Shown piece by piece: positions 24,301 through 36,165 of a DNA stretch of 64,000 nt. Source of the stretch: Zeugodacus cucurbitae (taxonomy: Eukaryota > Arthropoda > Insecta > Diptera > Tephritidae); contig NC_071670.1 of NCBI RefSeq assembly GCF_028554725.1, forward strand, positions 33,350,001 through 33,414,000, in the 5' to 3' direction. A program made the translations under genes and the position numbers. Below the pieces are notes generated by a model. The model saw nothing but the letters and a program-made list of their open reading frames with translations, did no database searches and was not told where the DNA came from. Position 1 is the first letter of the stretch. The number at the start of each line of letters is the position of its first letter.

Positions 24301-27300
24301 TATTATTATAATAAGCTTAATGTGGGTCTTGTTTAAAATTTTTAAAATCATGATGATATTTTGTTCGAAGAGATCGTTCTTAGTTTTACTATTATATGCA
24401 TATACATATATGTAAATAATAAAAAATATTCGTAGACTTCCTCACTTTTGTTGATTTATATTGCTTTTAAAAATAATAATACAGATAAGTGATAAAATAA
24501 TGGATTTAACGTTTCTGTACTAAAATTTTGTAATATTTATCTCTATTCAATTTTGACTTAAGGCATATAAGGATTTCTGTTAGTTCAGTTGGTATTAAAA
24601 AAGAAATTCGGAAATAAAGCTGTTGCTTAAATTACTCAAATGAAACAAAGTTTGCACGTGATATTGGGAGGTGGTAGCTTTTTCAACCTAACTTTGAATG
24701 TATAATGGGAAAATGGCTCAGAAGACAAAAAAGAAGATGAATGTGAGCACAGCTTTTGCACTAATGCACGACAGCAAATTGATGAAGTAGAGTAAAAAAG
24801 TTAAAATCTCTGCGCTTAATTGCCACAAGCCGCACATTAAATTACTATAAATGTTTAATGCAACTATAGTTTTTTGTTGTAGTGCTTATTGTTGAGTACA
24901 CCTTTTTTATAAGCACTGGCAGCGTAGCGGATATTCTTCAGCTGCTGCGAAGTGTGCAGGCCGGATGCTTTGCAGCCGTTTGTCAGGCACAATTTCAGCA
25001 ATTCATATGCACAGCACGAAGTAGGGCAAATTTATCTTTTTCCGCAACGAATCGGTTGCATTGATAGCTGCCACACACACACTCAGGCACTGGCAATAGT
25101 AGGTATTATGTGAGTAGCTGGTTATAATGTCTGTTATAACGGTAAATCGCAACAAAAACCTAGTAATGCCAACACACTTACACGCGTGCGTATGATAAAA
25201 ATGCGAAAGTTCAACATTATTTGTGTGTGTACCGCAATCGGCGCAAAAAATTAAGTGAAACGGGTAGGAAAAGATTTGGCAAGCACTAAAATTGTATTGA
25301 ATCAGTAACTCCACTCGTGTAGCATATATATAGTGCTCGCTGGCACGGATAGCTCAAGAGGCGGAAGCAGCATCAAGCAGGTTTGACAAGATGAATTGCT
25401 GTAAGAGCGCTGAGCGTGTGTGTGTGTGTGGGGGGAAAAAGCGTAACGCATTCAATGGTTGACCAGCAGTTTTTCTTTATTTTTCTTCACTTTTGTTTTT
25501 GTTTTATTTTTATTTCACTTTTTTGCCATTATTGTTAAACCAATATTCAGTTGGTTTTATGCTGTATGCAAGTCTCTGCAGTTTTGCTTCCGAAAATAAG
25601 CGAAAAAGTAAATGAAAATGTATTCAATTTGCTCGCTTGTCTAAAGGGGTTGGTTGGCAAAAAATACACGCAGTTTAATCAATGTTTGAGCTATGATGAC
25701 CAGCAACGGGGATCGTCTTCAGCACTTGGTACGAGGGCACATATTTATATCGAAGTCTATTGGAAGGAATTCAGTAAAGCTGTGCTATAAAGTTTGGATC
25801 TCGTCGAATGTAGTCACTCAGTTTTGAGATAATTTTGGACGATCGAAAAAATGAAATCCTCGATATGCCAGCAAAACTAGACAGTACCTCAAAAAAAACA
25901 TGACTTCCCCATCTGTCTCATTCTCTAAAGTTTTAACCCAAAGTAGAGCCTCATAACTGCACATTTTTCAATAAATATATTATTTTTCCTAAAAATCTCT
26001 GTTATCAAAAAATACTGACCCACCCAAAACGCCCTAGTATGCACCACCTGCTCTCACCACTGCGTGCTTGTTTTGCTTCACTGCATGTTGTTTGCTTGCT
26101 TGCTTCGTTGTTTGGTTATCTCAACCAGAAGCTGTTAATTGAACGCCTGTCAGTGGGGGCTGCCGCACAATTGGCGCCACCATGAACGTGTATTTGCTTC
26201 GAAATGTTTCTTCTTTATGTTATTTTTAATCGAGAATCTGAGTAAAGAGAATTTGCACGCTTCCAATTTAGACAAACATGCAGGAAATTTGTAACGTAGA
26301 AGTGTGAGTGGGGCTAGCATGGGAGAGAATGTGTTCAATTCTTTTGTTATTTAGTTTACAATGTGATGTTTATACAATGAAACAAATATAACAAATATAA
26401 CAATACCAATTGAAAGTATGCTTTGATTCCAGCTATACGTTGAGTTTAGAAGAAAGATTTCGTAATTTTGACTTATTTCTTAAAGTGCTCCATCATATAA
26501 ATATCTATTAGAATAGTGTTCTGAAGATATTTCGACACCGTTATCTGGTTTTCGTGTAGACAACAGTTTATTCTCATTCTCGGAAAATGTATTGGATTCA
26601 GGCGACTCCATCTTATTTTAACTCAGTTGGGATTTTCTGGTAAATTACCCGAGATAGTCGTTAATATAACATTGAGAACTTAACTTAAACCTAAACCTCG
26701 TCAAAAAAGTATAATATTATTATCATATTCACCCTGCAAAGCCTAACCGAAGATGTTTACAATTATTATTATTGTATTTACATAATCTTTTACCAAATGA
26801 ATGCCAGGAGACGAGACTCAATTTACGAATCAAGAAGAACTTGGAAAAATGTTAATTGTTAAAAATGGAAAACCAAAAAAGTCCAATTTACACGCGCTAA
26901 TAATAATATATAGTAAAACACTTTCCTAACCTCACTGACCACATTACGACTATCTAGCGTAACACCTTTGTTCGGAATGTAAAGCCCCTGAAAATGGAAT
27001 ATATTTTAAAGATATTGCTAAATCATGGCAATATATGTATATTATGGTCAATAAAATATCAAGCTGCCTATACTTAAAGAGTATTACCGAAATTTTGATT
27101 TATCTATTTATAGATCTCTCCAATTCTGGATAGACAAGAATAGAATACATCCTTTTTTAACGTATGTTAGCTTTCACAAGTTTTCTATTTCATGCGTTTT
27201 TTGCTTTATTGTTTTTTATTTTTGTATAAACTTTTGACAGCTGCAAAAAGTGTTATTGCCACTGGCAGTTTGAGTCGGCATTTGCTTACGGCGACTCGAT

Positions 27301-28617
27301 TTGTGGCGCGTTATTGCAGCACTCACTTTCGAAGCGCTCGATTTGTTAACGCTTTCGCGCTTTTTTACACATGTGCTTGACAGTTACCCACGCTAACCAG
27401 ACGTGAAACCAAAGTAACACACTAATTCGAACGGTGCGCTGAGGCGTATACGCAACCAAATTCGATTTTCATGTGTTGTGGGTTTTAAATAATTTTTTTT
27501 TGCTGTTTTGATACAAGGTGGTCTGTCAATTCAGATTTAAAGAAGTTCTATTGCCTAAACTTATTTCTAGCACTAAAATAGTAATTTTTTGTTGTAGTAT
27601 ACATATATTTAATTTCATCAAAAAGTACTCATATTCATCAATATTTTCGAATATTTGCTTGATGTAAACATTTACGAATATTTTTAAATTATATAAGAAA
27701 AGAAAAATAATGATTTGTAGCCAATTAAAAACCCTAAAAGTCTTAGGTTTGCTCTAAAACCTACATCCACTTTATTTTGCATTTCATGCTGTTCCTGTTG
27801 CCTGTTGTTCATATGCATAAGTACAGTTATTTTATACGCAAATGCGCACTTAACATAAGTACCTACATGTGCATACTTATATATTTGCATGCAAATAAAT
27901 AACTGGCATTTGAGCAGCACAATTTATTTTCCATAAAACGGGTCTTATTTACTTTATGCACTGTCAGGATAACCCTGCCGTCAGTTGAATAAATTCGAAA
28001 TGAATACATTTCTTAAATAATGAGCAGCAGCAGCAGCAGCAGCTAGCAATGCATGGCTCATATTTCTGTTTAGTGCTTGAGCCATATTCGAGTGTCTGTA
28101 CGTACGCAAAACGGCAGCTGCGCAACCCAACGCACAGTCATCTATTTCTCAATCTCAGCGTTTCATATTTCAAATGTAAATCAGCTATGAAACAGTTGAC
28201 AGTTTCCGCTTGCTAGTTTAAAGCACGAATATATACAAACATTTCAATTTTCCGTATATACAAGTGGCTCTACAAGGCTTTGTCAGCAAAGCGAAGTATT
28301 TATGAAGTAGAATTCTACATTTGCGTATATTCATAATTTAGTTGTAGACCGCAACTGCAGCAGCACATAAATTGAAGCCGAGCGTAAGTAGCAGCTGCAT
28401 TTAGCTTGTCAAATATTTAAAGATATCTTTAATTTTATATTTTTATTATTTTTGTAGTGTGACCTATTGCGACTGTGTAGTAGATTTGGTGTATAAGTTA
28501 GATTTTGCCGAAATTTGAGGGAGCGGAATGTATTTTTAGTTCTAAAGAAAATTTGTATGAAAAGAGGAGACTAATAAATCTACATATATTTGCTAGGGCT
28601 CTGCCAAGTTGCTCTCT

Positions 28618-28641
28618 TTCCTTTCCTTTCCTTTCCTTTCC
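28618..28641. repeat. (TTTCC)n pyrimidine repeat
   Basis: One TTTC followed by four TTTCC units, a short pure polypyrimidine tract within non-coding DNA. Confidence 0.9.
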
Positions 28642-28768
28642 AGTCCACTCTATATACTTCACATTGCATGACAATAATACTTCAAAGATGTTGACCTCAA
28701 GTTGAATAAAAACTAATATCATATTCAAATATAAATGACAGTCGTTGATTCTCTAGACTCTCTTCATT

Positions 28769-28803
28769 AAACCTACAATAAATTATATCCACATTGTAGG
28801 TTT
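28769..28803. other. Small perfect hairpin
   Basis: AAACCTACAAT and ATTGTAGGTTT form an 11-bp perfect stem around a 13-base loop. No gene context explains it. Confidence 0.5.
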
Positions 28804-31754
28804 TATATTTAAGATTTTCGGAGTTGAGGAAAGCTTAGATGATGTAGGTCGAAAAGAAGTATACTTTTTGGCTAATTTTCAAATGAACTGCCAAATTTCT
28901 GAATCAAAAGAGCATCTCAAAGCGTTTTCAATATTAGTAAATATATTTTTTAAACCAAAACTGCATTAGTCAAATATCATTTCGTGTGATCTAGATGGGT
29001 CCATACATAGCAATTTTCAAATTAATTCGGCTTCTACGCCATCTGTCGAGCAACATTTTAAGATATTTATGAACTTTTGGAACATTTAGATCACAGCGCC
29101 TGGATGCATTCCGTTCAAGTGCAACCGTCGTGAAATCGCACTTTTGAAGATTTGTTAAACTAGGCTCTGCTGTCGACCTTTTGAGTTAAAAAATTGTAAA
29201 ATACATTCAAAGAAGGGATCTATTTGATTTAAGGTTTCCATGCATTTCTCATTAGCTATAGATTTTGTTGAAAATTTATTATCACTATATATCCTCAGAT
29301 ATGTCCGGAGAAAATATTTATATGAAATGACATAACTGTTAGTTGTCTTTCACTAACCTCATCACTAAGGTGTCCTCGTACTCTTCCACAGTTCAAATTT
29401 CGTTTCCTTGGTATGACTTCAACACACAAATTCTGGCAATGTTTACCATAAATAGAATGAAATGAGAAGAAATCCTTTGACAAAACGCCATGACACAATC
29501 TTCACTCAACTCATAACAACGTTTTGCCAAACGAAATGTGGATATGAGTGTGATTCAACAGCGCTGACAGGCCGCCAGAGCAATCGTACGAGTAGAAATC
29601 GCAACACAGCAGAATGGCAATGAAGGAATGAAATGCTGGGTTATGGTTCAAGTGAAAGCAAAGGGCAGGACGAAAGAGCTGTGCGGCGTTGAAAAGCGCT
29701 TTGAACAGCATTTGCGGTCGATAGTGCGGTGTCAGTGTATTGGTGGCGGTTGCAAGCGGCTTATGGCAGCACGCGACACTCAGCACTCAGCACACATTGC
29801 GCGCAACTCAAGCTGTGACATTGAGGTCAACAAAATTAAAATCCATGCACGCAAGCGGTCATGAAGTTTCGTAAAGCACACATGTATGCGGGCATACATA
29901 TGTATTGTATTCACATGTGTTGATATTTATTTGCAGGCAAGTTTACTTGCTCGTGTGTATGTATGTGTATTTGTGTATTCCAAAAGTGTTAAAATCGCGC
30001 ATAAGCGAAAAAATCACAACAAAACCACTAAATACTGAACCGAAATGAACGCACGGATGTGGAGCATTTATATGAAGCGTTCAAAAGCTGGAAAAAAATC
30101 GTAAAAAAGTGAAAATATCAAAGGCGACTGACCAGCCAACACCAGTTGACGCCAACGAACCGGAAATGGAGCCTTTCGTCGGTTTCTGTGCCACTGCTTT
30201 TGGACGGATGTGTTCTGTGTCAGCAAAATGGCATATATAAAGACACGAATATTCATATATATACATATACATAAATATGTATACTATATATGCACATATG
30301 AAAGCGATTAAAGAGTTTAAAAGAATCATCATTCTACTAGCATCCCTCACACTGTTATGGTATTTTTTGCATCGACCTACTAGGATCAGCTATAAAATAT
30401 AATACAAATAATAATTGGTCAGATTCCTAAAAATATATTTATTGGTACCCAATAAACTCACCGAAGATCTAACCCTCGTAAAATTCTTCAAATTACTTCT
30501 CTTTACTTAAGAGGTAAACTTCTGTACGTCAGACATAAAATTTGTTATATACATATATGAAGTCGGTTCATATCTCCTTAGTGAGCTTTAAAAGCCAAGA
30601 AGCAGAAGGCAACAAACAGCAAATCGTTTAACATCACACTTCCGCACTTTGCTTACGTATGTAGTAGGTATATACCAAATACTGCATCACTGCCTGCTTA
30701 AAATAGAAATGTGTCCTTCCGCTAACCCATATGAGCAAAAAGAAATATTATGGCAGTGGAAGGAACTAAAGTACATTCAAACGACTGCATGTAGCGATAA
30801 AGGAGAAGCTAAAAACGAGACTATAACAATTAAAAGCATTGGAACAATGCAAAAAGAAGTGACGCAGAAACGAAAGAGCTTTCTGCAGTTTTACATGCAG
30901 CATATTATATATTTTATATGGCAATTTGCCTTTGCATCTCTCAAATGTTCAAATGTGCAAAATTATATATGTACATATATGCAATCTTTCATTGTGCGAA
31001 TTGTGCTGCCCTCTTTGCAGTGCCAACAAATGTTACGTATACGCAGCGTAGCGCCACTTGTGCTGATGAGACATTGAAGTGCTGCAAATACGAGCGCAGC
31101 TGCATTTTTTATTTCGTGCGAATAAGTAAATTTTTGCTTTTGCACTCAAATGAGAATTTCTGGTTTGTTTTTCTTATAATTAATATTTCAAGCTTTACAT
31201 TCATCCATTAAGTTTGCTTAGTAAAAATGTTGAAAAGAGTAGAGCAAGCACGAAAAAAAGAAAGAATGTAATGAATGTGTCCAAAGTGTCTTAACAGAGA
31301 TTCCGTTCAGAAACATTTTATATTAAATATGTTTCTAAATAACTGATAGATTTACAAGATATTTCCAGTGGGTACTGATATCGAGTCAATCTTTTTCGTT
31401 TAAGGATAATTTTATTAAACAGAAGGAAGACGATTTTTTGAGATTTATATGGAATATGCCTGAACTTAAAGTAGCTGAATAGTGTACATGAAAAAGTAAT
31501 AGACACACGTACAATTTTTTTTTCGTTTTACTTTTAGAAACGCATGTACATATGAGGATGTATGTACGTATTCCTAGCTGGTTTTTGTGTGTTTTTATCC
31601 TAGAAATTTATATATTGCAATACGTTTTCTATGCTGTATATATAAATTTTTATGTTAAACTAATGTCTTTGCTATCTCCTTTCTTTGACATCTTCAAATG
31701 CCTTAAATAAGTGTGTATGTATATTTTGAAAATATATTTCAATATATTTGTATA

Positions 31755-32342
31755 TCTTTATATATAAAAATCTTCTGTACGTGTGTTAGTCATTGAACTC
31801 CTCCTAAACGGCTGGACCGATTTTGATGAAATTTTTTGTGTGTATTCCAGGGGGTTTGAGGATGGTTTAGATTCACAATAAGATCATCTAGATATTATAT
31901 TTTTTGTTATATTATTTATTTAAAAATTGTTTTTGATATTAGCACAACTTACATAGGATACGCCAATCGCTGTGTCAAATATTCAAGAGTGTGTCTTATG
32001 TGGAAGACCAGGAAAGAATTAGAAAATATGTAAATATGTCATATTTACATTTTTACATATATTTTTGTCATAATTCATCAAAAATTCATTTAAAGAATAA
32101 TCAAAAATGAAAAATAATTTCTATAAAATTGAGTCATTATTTATCCGAAATAGGTACGTTAAAATCGTTTACCCTTCTAAATATTAACTTACAGAAGTTA
32201 CAACATTAGCTGTAATTTATTTTTTATAGTATTGCATTTAAAAGAAAAAATACCACGTCTTCGCAGAGGAGCAAAAAATATTGGGCGATTGTATATTTTA
32301 CATTGAGATGTGGGACAGGACAACGTCTGTCGGGTCCGCTAG
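31755..32342 (+). mobile_element. Non-autonomous Helitron
   Basis: The 5' end starts with TC followed by an A+T run (TCTTTATATATAAAA), then sequence reading GTGTGTTAGTCATTGAACTC and AACGGCTGGACCGATTTTGA, phrases common near the 5' ends of insect Helitrons. The 3' end is CTAG, preceded by a short hairpin (GACAG, loop, CTGTC) in GACAGGACAACGTCTGTCGG. The flanking bases are A on the left and T on the right, the expected A/T insertion site with no target duplication. At 588 bp it has no coding capacity and would depend on a Rep/helicase supplied elsewhere. Confidence 0.7.
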
Positions 32343-32504
32343 TATATAAGTATATTATAAATGCTGTTAAATACAGAAAACATTAAAAACAGCTTAACTG
32401 ATTTTGATAAAATCTCAAAGCATACTCAAAATCTTAGTTATTTCGGTGTCCGATTTGTAATCAAATTCGTTAAGTAAATTATTATTAGTGACATCATAGC
32501 CTTA

Positions 32505-32770
32505 CTGACAAATATGTGGTTTTGATTATGTCAAATTGAATGACAATTGTATTGACAATTTTATTCTTGTAAGTATGATAAAGCTATTCATTCGACCTGT
32601 ATATGTTGAGTTCATTTGAATAGGTTTAAAACTGTTTGTTATAAATTTCTAGAATAATGAAATGAAAATATTTTTCATTAGTTTGACAACAACTGTCATT
32701 AATTTGACAAAATAGAAACTATACATAAAGAAGCAAATTAATATATGTAAATATGTCACATTTAGAGCAA
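32505..32770. other. Cluster of TGTCA/TGACA motifs
   Basis: About nine TGACA or TGTCA cores lie in roughly 265 bp, several as TTTGACA or AATGACAATT. The phrase ATTGAATGACAA recurs in the cluster at 8925-9075. It is either a binding-site cluster for a TGTCA-recognising factor or a diverged repeat. Confidence 0.35.
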
Positions 32771-33215
32771 TTTATGATAAACTATGGTTTTTTGAAAAGT
32801 TATAAATTCACAATAATATGACATGAATGGAGTCAACAGTGCAAACTCTGATATTCAAGAATTAAATAAAGTATATGTGTTGTATACTATAGCGATATGC
32901 AATTGTTTATTCTACTTTATTTTTGTTGAAGTACGGATCTTGTTATATACAGTTGAACTTCTATAACCCAAATTTCTATAACTATAACTTGAACTTTTTA
33001 ACTATATATAGCAAAAGGCTGGATTTGGTCTACATTCTGCTTGGAACGACGAACATACCTTTAATTTTTTTGCAGAACATTGACGATGATCAAACATTTA
33101 TGGAAACTGATTTCAACTTATGGATGAGAAATAGTAATACAAATATCCCTTCAAATATTACTATCCGGTTATAACAAAACATCTGCAATAAGTTTAATGG
33201 CCTGCTATTTCGTTA

Positions 33216-34237
33216 TCTATATATATATTAATTCATGTCACGTTGTTTGTCCGGGATTGGCGCATAAACTACAAAACCGATTTTAATGAAATTTTGCACA
33301 CGCCTGCAGTTTGGTCCAACTTGAGAGATAGGATAGTTTATATTTCAAATTTTATTCGCAATGTCCGTCTGTCCATTTCACCATTCGGTCAAGCGAAAAT
33401 TTGAATTGAAATCTAGATATCTTAATAAAACTTCGTACACGTTACAATTAGCAATATGAGATTGTATTGTAGATGTACAAAACCGGACAAATGCAAAAAA
33501 TTAAAAAAAAAGCTAAGAAAAAATAAAAAAAATATAAAAATTAGAATTTACATATTTTTAGGAAATGAATTGGACAAGCGACAATTTGATCTGGATACCC
33601 TAATATAACTTAGCTCACACTTAAAACTTGATACTATGAGAAGGTTGGTAGTTTTGATGGCCAAATCTGACTTCTGCAACAACTACAAAATAGTAGTTAA
33701 ACAAAAAGAGTTATAACAAAGCAACAATTTAAGCTATAAAATTCGGAACACATGATCTAGGTACGGAAGGGCATGTGTGGCTAATTGTTTGATAAATTGA
33801 CGGAAAAAAAACCAAAGAGAGAGTTTTGGTATATTTATCGCAGACTACTAAAGCTGACGGAAAACTTGGAAAGCAGTGAAAGTAGTAGATTCATCTCGAG
33901 ATAGTAGAGAAAGGCTTCACTAAAAATTAGACAATGGATGTAACACTACATACTACTCTTTTGCCGCTTTGATCCAAATTGGATGCATGTTATTTTGACA
34001 TATTTATGTACTTTAGATAATAAGAATAACGCACGTTCAAAACATTTTATGGCGAAATGTTGAAATACTTCAATCGGATACAGCTTCAACTTGATTCCTC
34101 AGCAGATATATTATTTTTGGAAGCGGTGGAATAGAACTGCAACCGAATAAAAAGTGTATTAATCTGAAAATAGTTAACCCGAAGAGAATTTAACATACAT
34201 ATACCTTATCCACAGCGATGCTTGGCCCGGCCACTAA
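33216..34237 (+). mobile_element. Candidate non-autonomous Helitron, second family
   Basis: The 5' end reads TCTATATATATATTAATTCA, then CGTTGTTTGTCCGGGATTGG and ACCGATTTTAATGAAATTTT, all familiar from a widespread insect Helitron type. The proposed 3' end is CTAA at 34234-34237, preceded by a GC-rich stretch reading GCGATGCTTGGCCCGGCCA. Flanks are A and T. The 3' boundary is less certain than the 5' because its hairpin is weak and the interior, about 1 kb, is A-rich and non-coding. Confidence 0.5.
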
Positions 34238-35559
34238 TTTATGTATATATTTTATTTGTTATTTGACAACATTTTCTTTCTTACACAATGTTGCGTATAT
34301 GCATTGGCATCCCCTTGAAAAAACATTTATACTGCGCACATATGTACATTGTAAACAGCATTTCTTTTTACTATTTTATGAGCTAATCCTTCCCATTCTA
34401 TTTAATATGTTCCACCATACATCTAGTTAATGGAGGCTAACACGCGAATGCAATGAACTTAATCACTGCAGTAAATTTATGATGTCGACTAAAAACGACA
34501 ATGAACAAAATGAGTCACTCAAGTTAATGTTCAATTGACAAAAAATCATTGTGCAAAAAAATAAGAAACACAATTTGCCAAAATAAAAACAATATATTTC
34601 TACAATGGACTTAAAGGAAAACAATGAGCTGAATTAATTATACAATTACGCTGCGGAAAGCAGACCAACAGCTGCAGGTAATTGCGGCGCCTCAAAAAAA
34701 GACGTGCCATAAGTCTCTTATGTGTCGTGAATGATACAAGCAATAGATCTTCGGATGCTCAGTTGCTTTTGCACCTGCTGTGCTGCGTGTGCGAAATTGC
34801 GGCAATTTTTCACAGCTGTCAGTTAAAGAAGCAGTTGGGGCCCATAACCCTTTTAAGCCCCGCGCGCACCTCTGCTAATCAATGTCTTAACGCAGCAGCA
34901 ACTGTGAAGTTTTTAATAAATATTTGCTTTCACTCATGTATATCTTCACGCTTTAATTATTTATTCGTTTCCTACGAAGTATGACGAAATGTGACGTGGC
35001 AAAGCTGGCGGTGTCGATGGCAGCCCTGAACATGTGAAAAGGCCAAAGAAAATCGTTAAAGCACAAAATGGTTATTGTTGTTTTTGTATATTTGTGTAAG
35101 TGGCAGTTGCTGGCAGAATTGTGGCCTTTCGTGTTGCTAAATATACATGCATACTTAATTACATACACACATACTCAGGCATACCCTTACGGTTATATAC
35201 TTGAATATTTTTGTAATTCACTGAATTTGTATTTGTGTGTCTGTGTGTGTTTGAAGCGAAATGTTGGCATGCATGTTTATTGATTTTTTTCCGTAAATTT
35301 TGCGCTCCTTACTGCTTTGTGTTGCTTTTTTTGCGCTCATTGTTGTTGACCATCACCTCACTTGACGCTGTATGCTTTATTTGGTTGTAATAAAATGCTC
35401 TGTTTGCAAAGGCTGAAGTGGCACAGCGGTTTCATTCCGTACAAATAAAATATTTTTACTGCGATATCGGCAATAAATATTTTTTACAACCATTTAACGA
35501 GCTACATTAAATGGCTATAAAAGATTTTGATATTGTTTACAACTGATATCTATTTGTAC
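34238..35559. other. Non-coding stretch, no gene seen
   Basis: A+T-rich DNA with a somewhat GC-richer patch at about 34660-35110. The open frames at 34682 and 35068 are unstructured and are not accepted as genes. Confidence 0.4.
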
Positions 35560-36165
35560 TCAAACTTTGACATCACTGTAATTTAATTTTACATATGAAA
35601 GGTGGACTGATAAATTCTATAAGATATACTACAATGTCAAATTTATTGTCAAATTCTTAATGGTTAAATAGTCAAATAGAAATAAGTGAAGTCATTTTTT
35701 TAATCACAATATTCTTGTCAATTTAAACTATAGAACAGCAGTAAACCCTTTTTAAATTTTGTGTCAAATTCAGTGATAGACGAATAATTCAATGTCAAAA
35801 ATTTTGAAATGTTTTATATTCTATTCTTTTATTGTGCTACTAACTGTTTTGTCAATTGTCAAATTTACTGACAAGTTTTTATTGGTTAAATAGTTTCAGA
35901 AAGAAGTTAAAGTTGTCACTGTTTCAATAACAAATTTGATGGCAAACATTTAAGCTATAAATTAGCAGTCAATTTTTCAAATTATATGTCAGATTCAATG
36001 GCATTACCTTGACAATGTATAATTTTGAAAAGAAGTTTTCCATCGAGAAAATTTACACCTAATTAACTTTAATTGCTTTATTATGTGACACCAACTCTAG
36101 CTAGAAATTAAATTTGTCTCTTTTACTGGGTTGAAATTTCTTTGTCAAACATTTTGACATACTTT
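35560..36165. other. Dense cluster of TGTCA/TGACA motifs
   Basis: About fifteen TGTCA or TGACA cores were counted by eye in 600 bp, most as TTGTCAA, ATGTCAAA or TTTGACAT. Chance would give one or two. Spacing is irregular and the sequence between them is A+T-rich, so it is not a simple tandem repeat. TGTCA is the core site of TALE homeodomain proteins (Homothorax and relatives), so an enhancer is possible; an old repeat is the alternative. Confidence 0.4.

Larger units (their letters stand above)
21334..31754. other. Long non-coding stretch, no gene seen
   Basis: Ten kilobases without a supportable exon. It holds a GT run (25416-25431), an (AGC)7 run (28023-28043), a (TTTCC)n run (28618-28641), small perfect hairpins at 23645-23666 and 28769-28803, and moderately GC-rich patches at about 22600-23100, 24900-25400 and 29550-29870 that could be enhancer-like. 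The open frames are short and overlap on both strands, as expected by chance. A 142-residue frame at 30649-31077 has no recognisable domain and was not accepted. Confidence 0.45.

Noticed and set aside
30649..31077. 142-residue open frame on the plus strand
   Set aside because: No recognisable domain, many Ile/Tyr/Met codons expected from A+T-rich DNA, overlapping frames on both strands, and no splice or promoter context.
32923..33174. 83-residue frame and possible pogo-type element starting at 32950
   Set aside because: The CAGTTGAACTTC start after TA looks pogo-like, but no matching 3' end was found and the protein is unrecognised, so no element is called.
35568..36160. Tandem satellite interpretation of the TGTCA-rich stretch
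   Set aside because: Spacing between cores is irregular and no constant unit could be found by eye.
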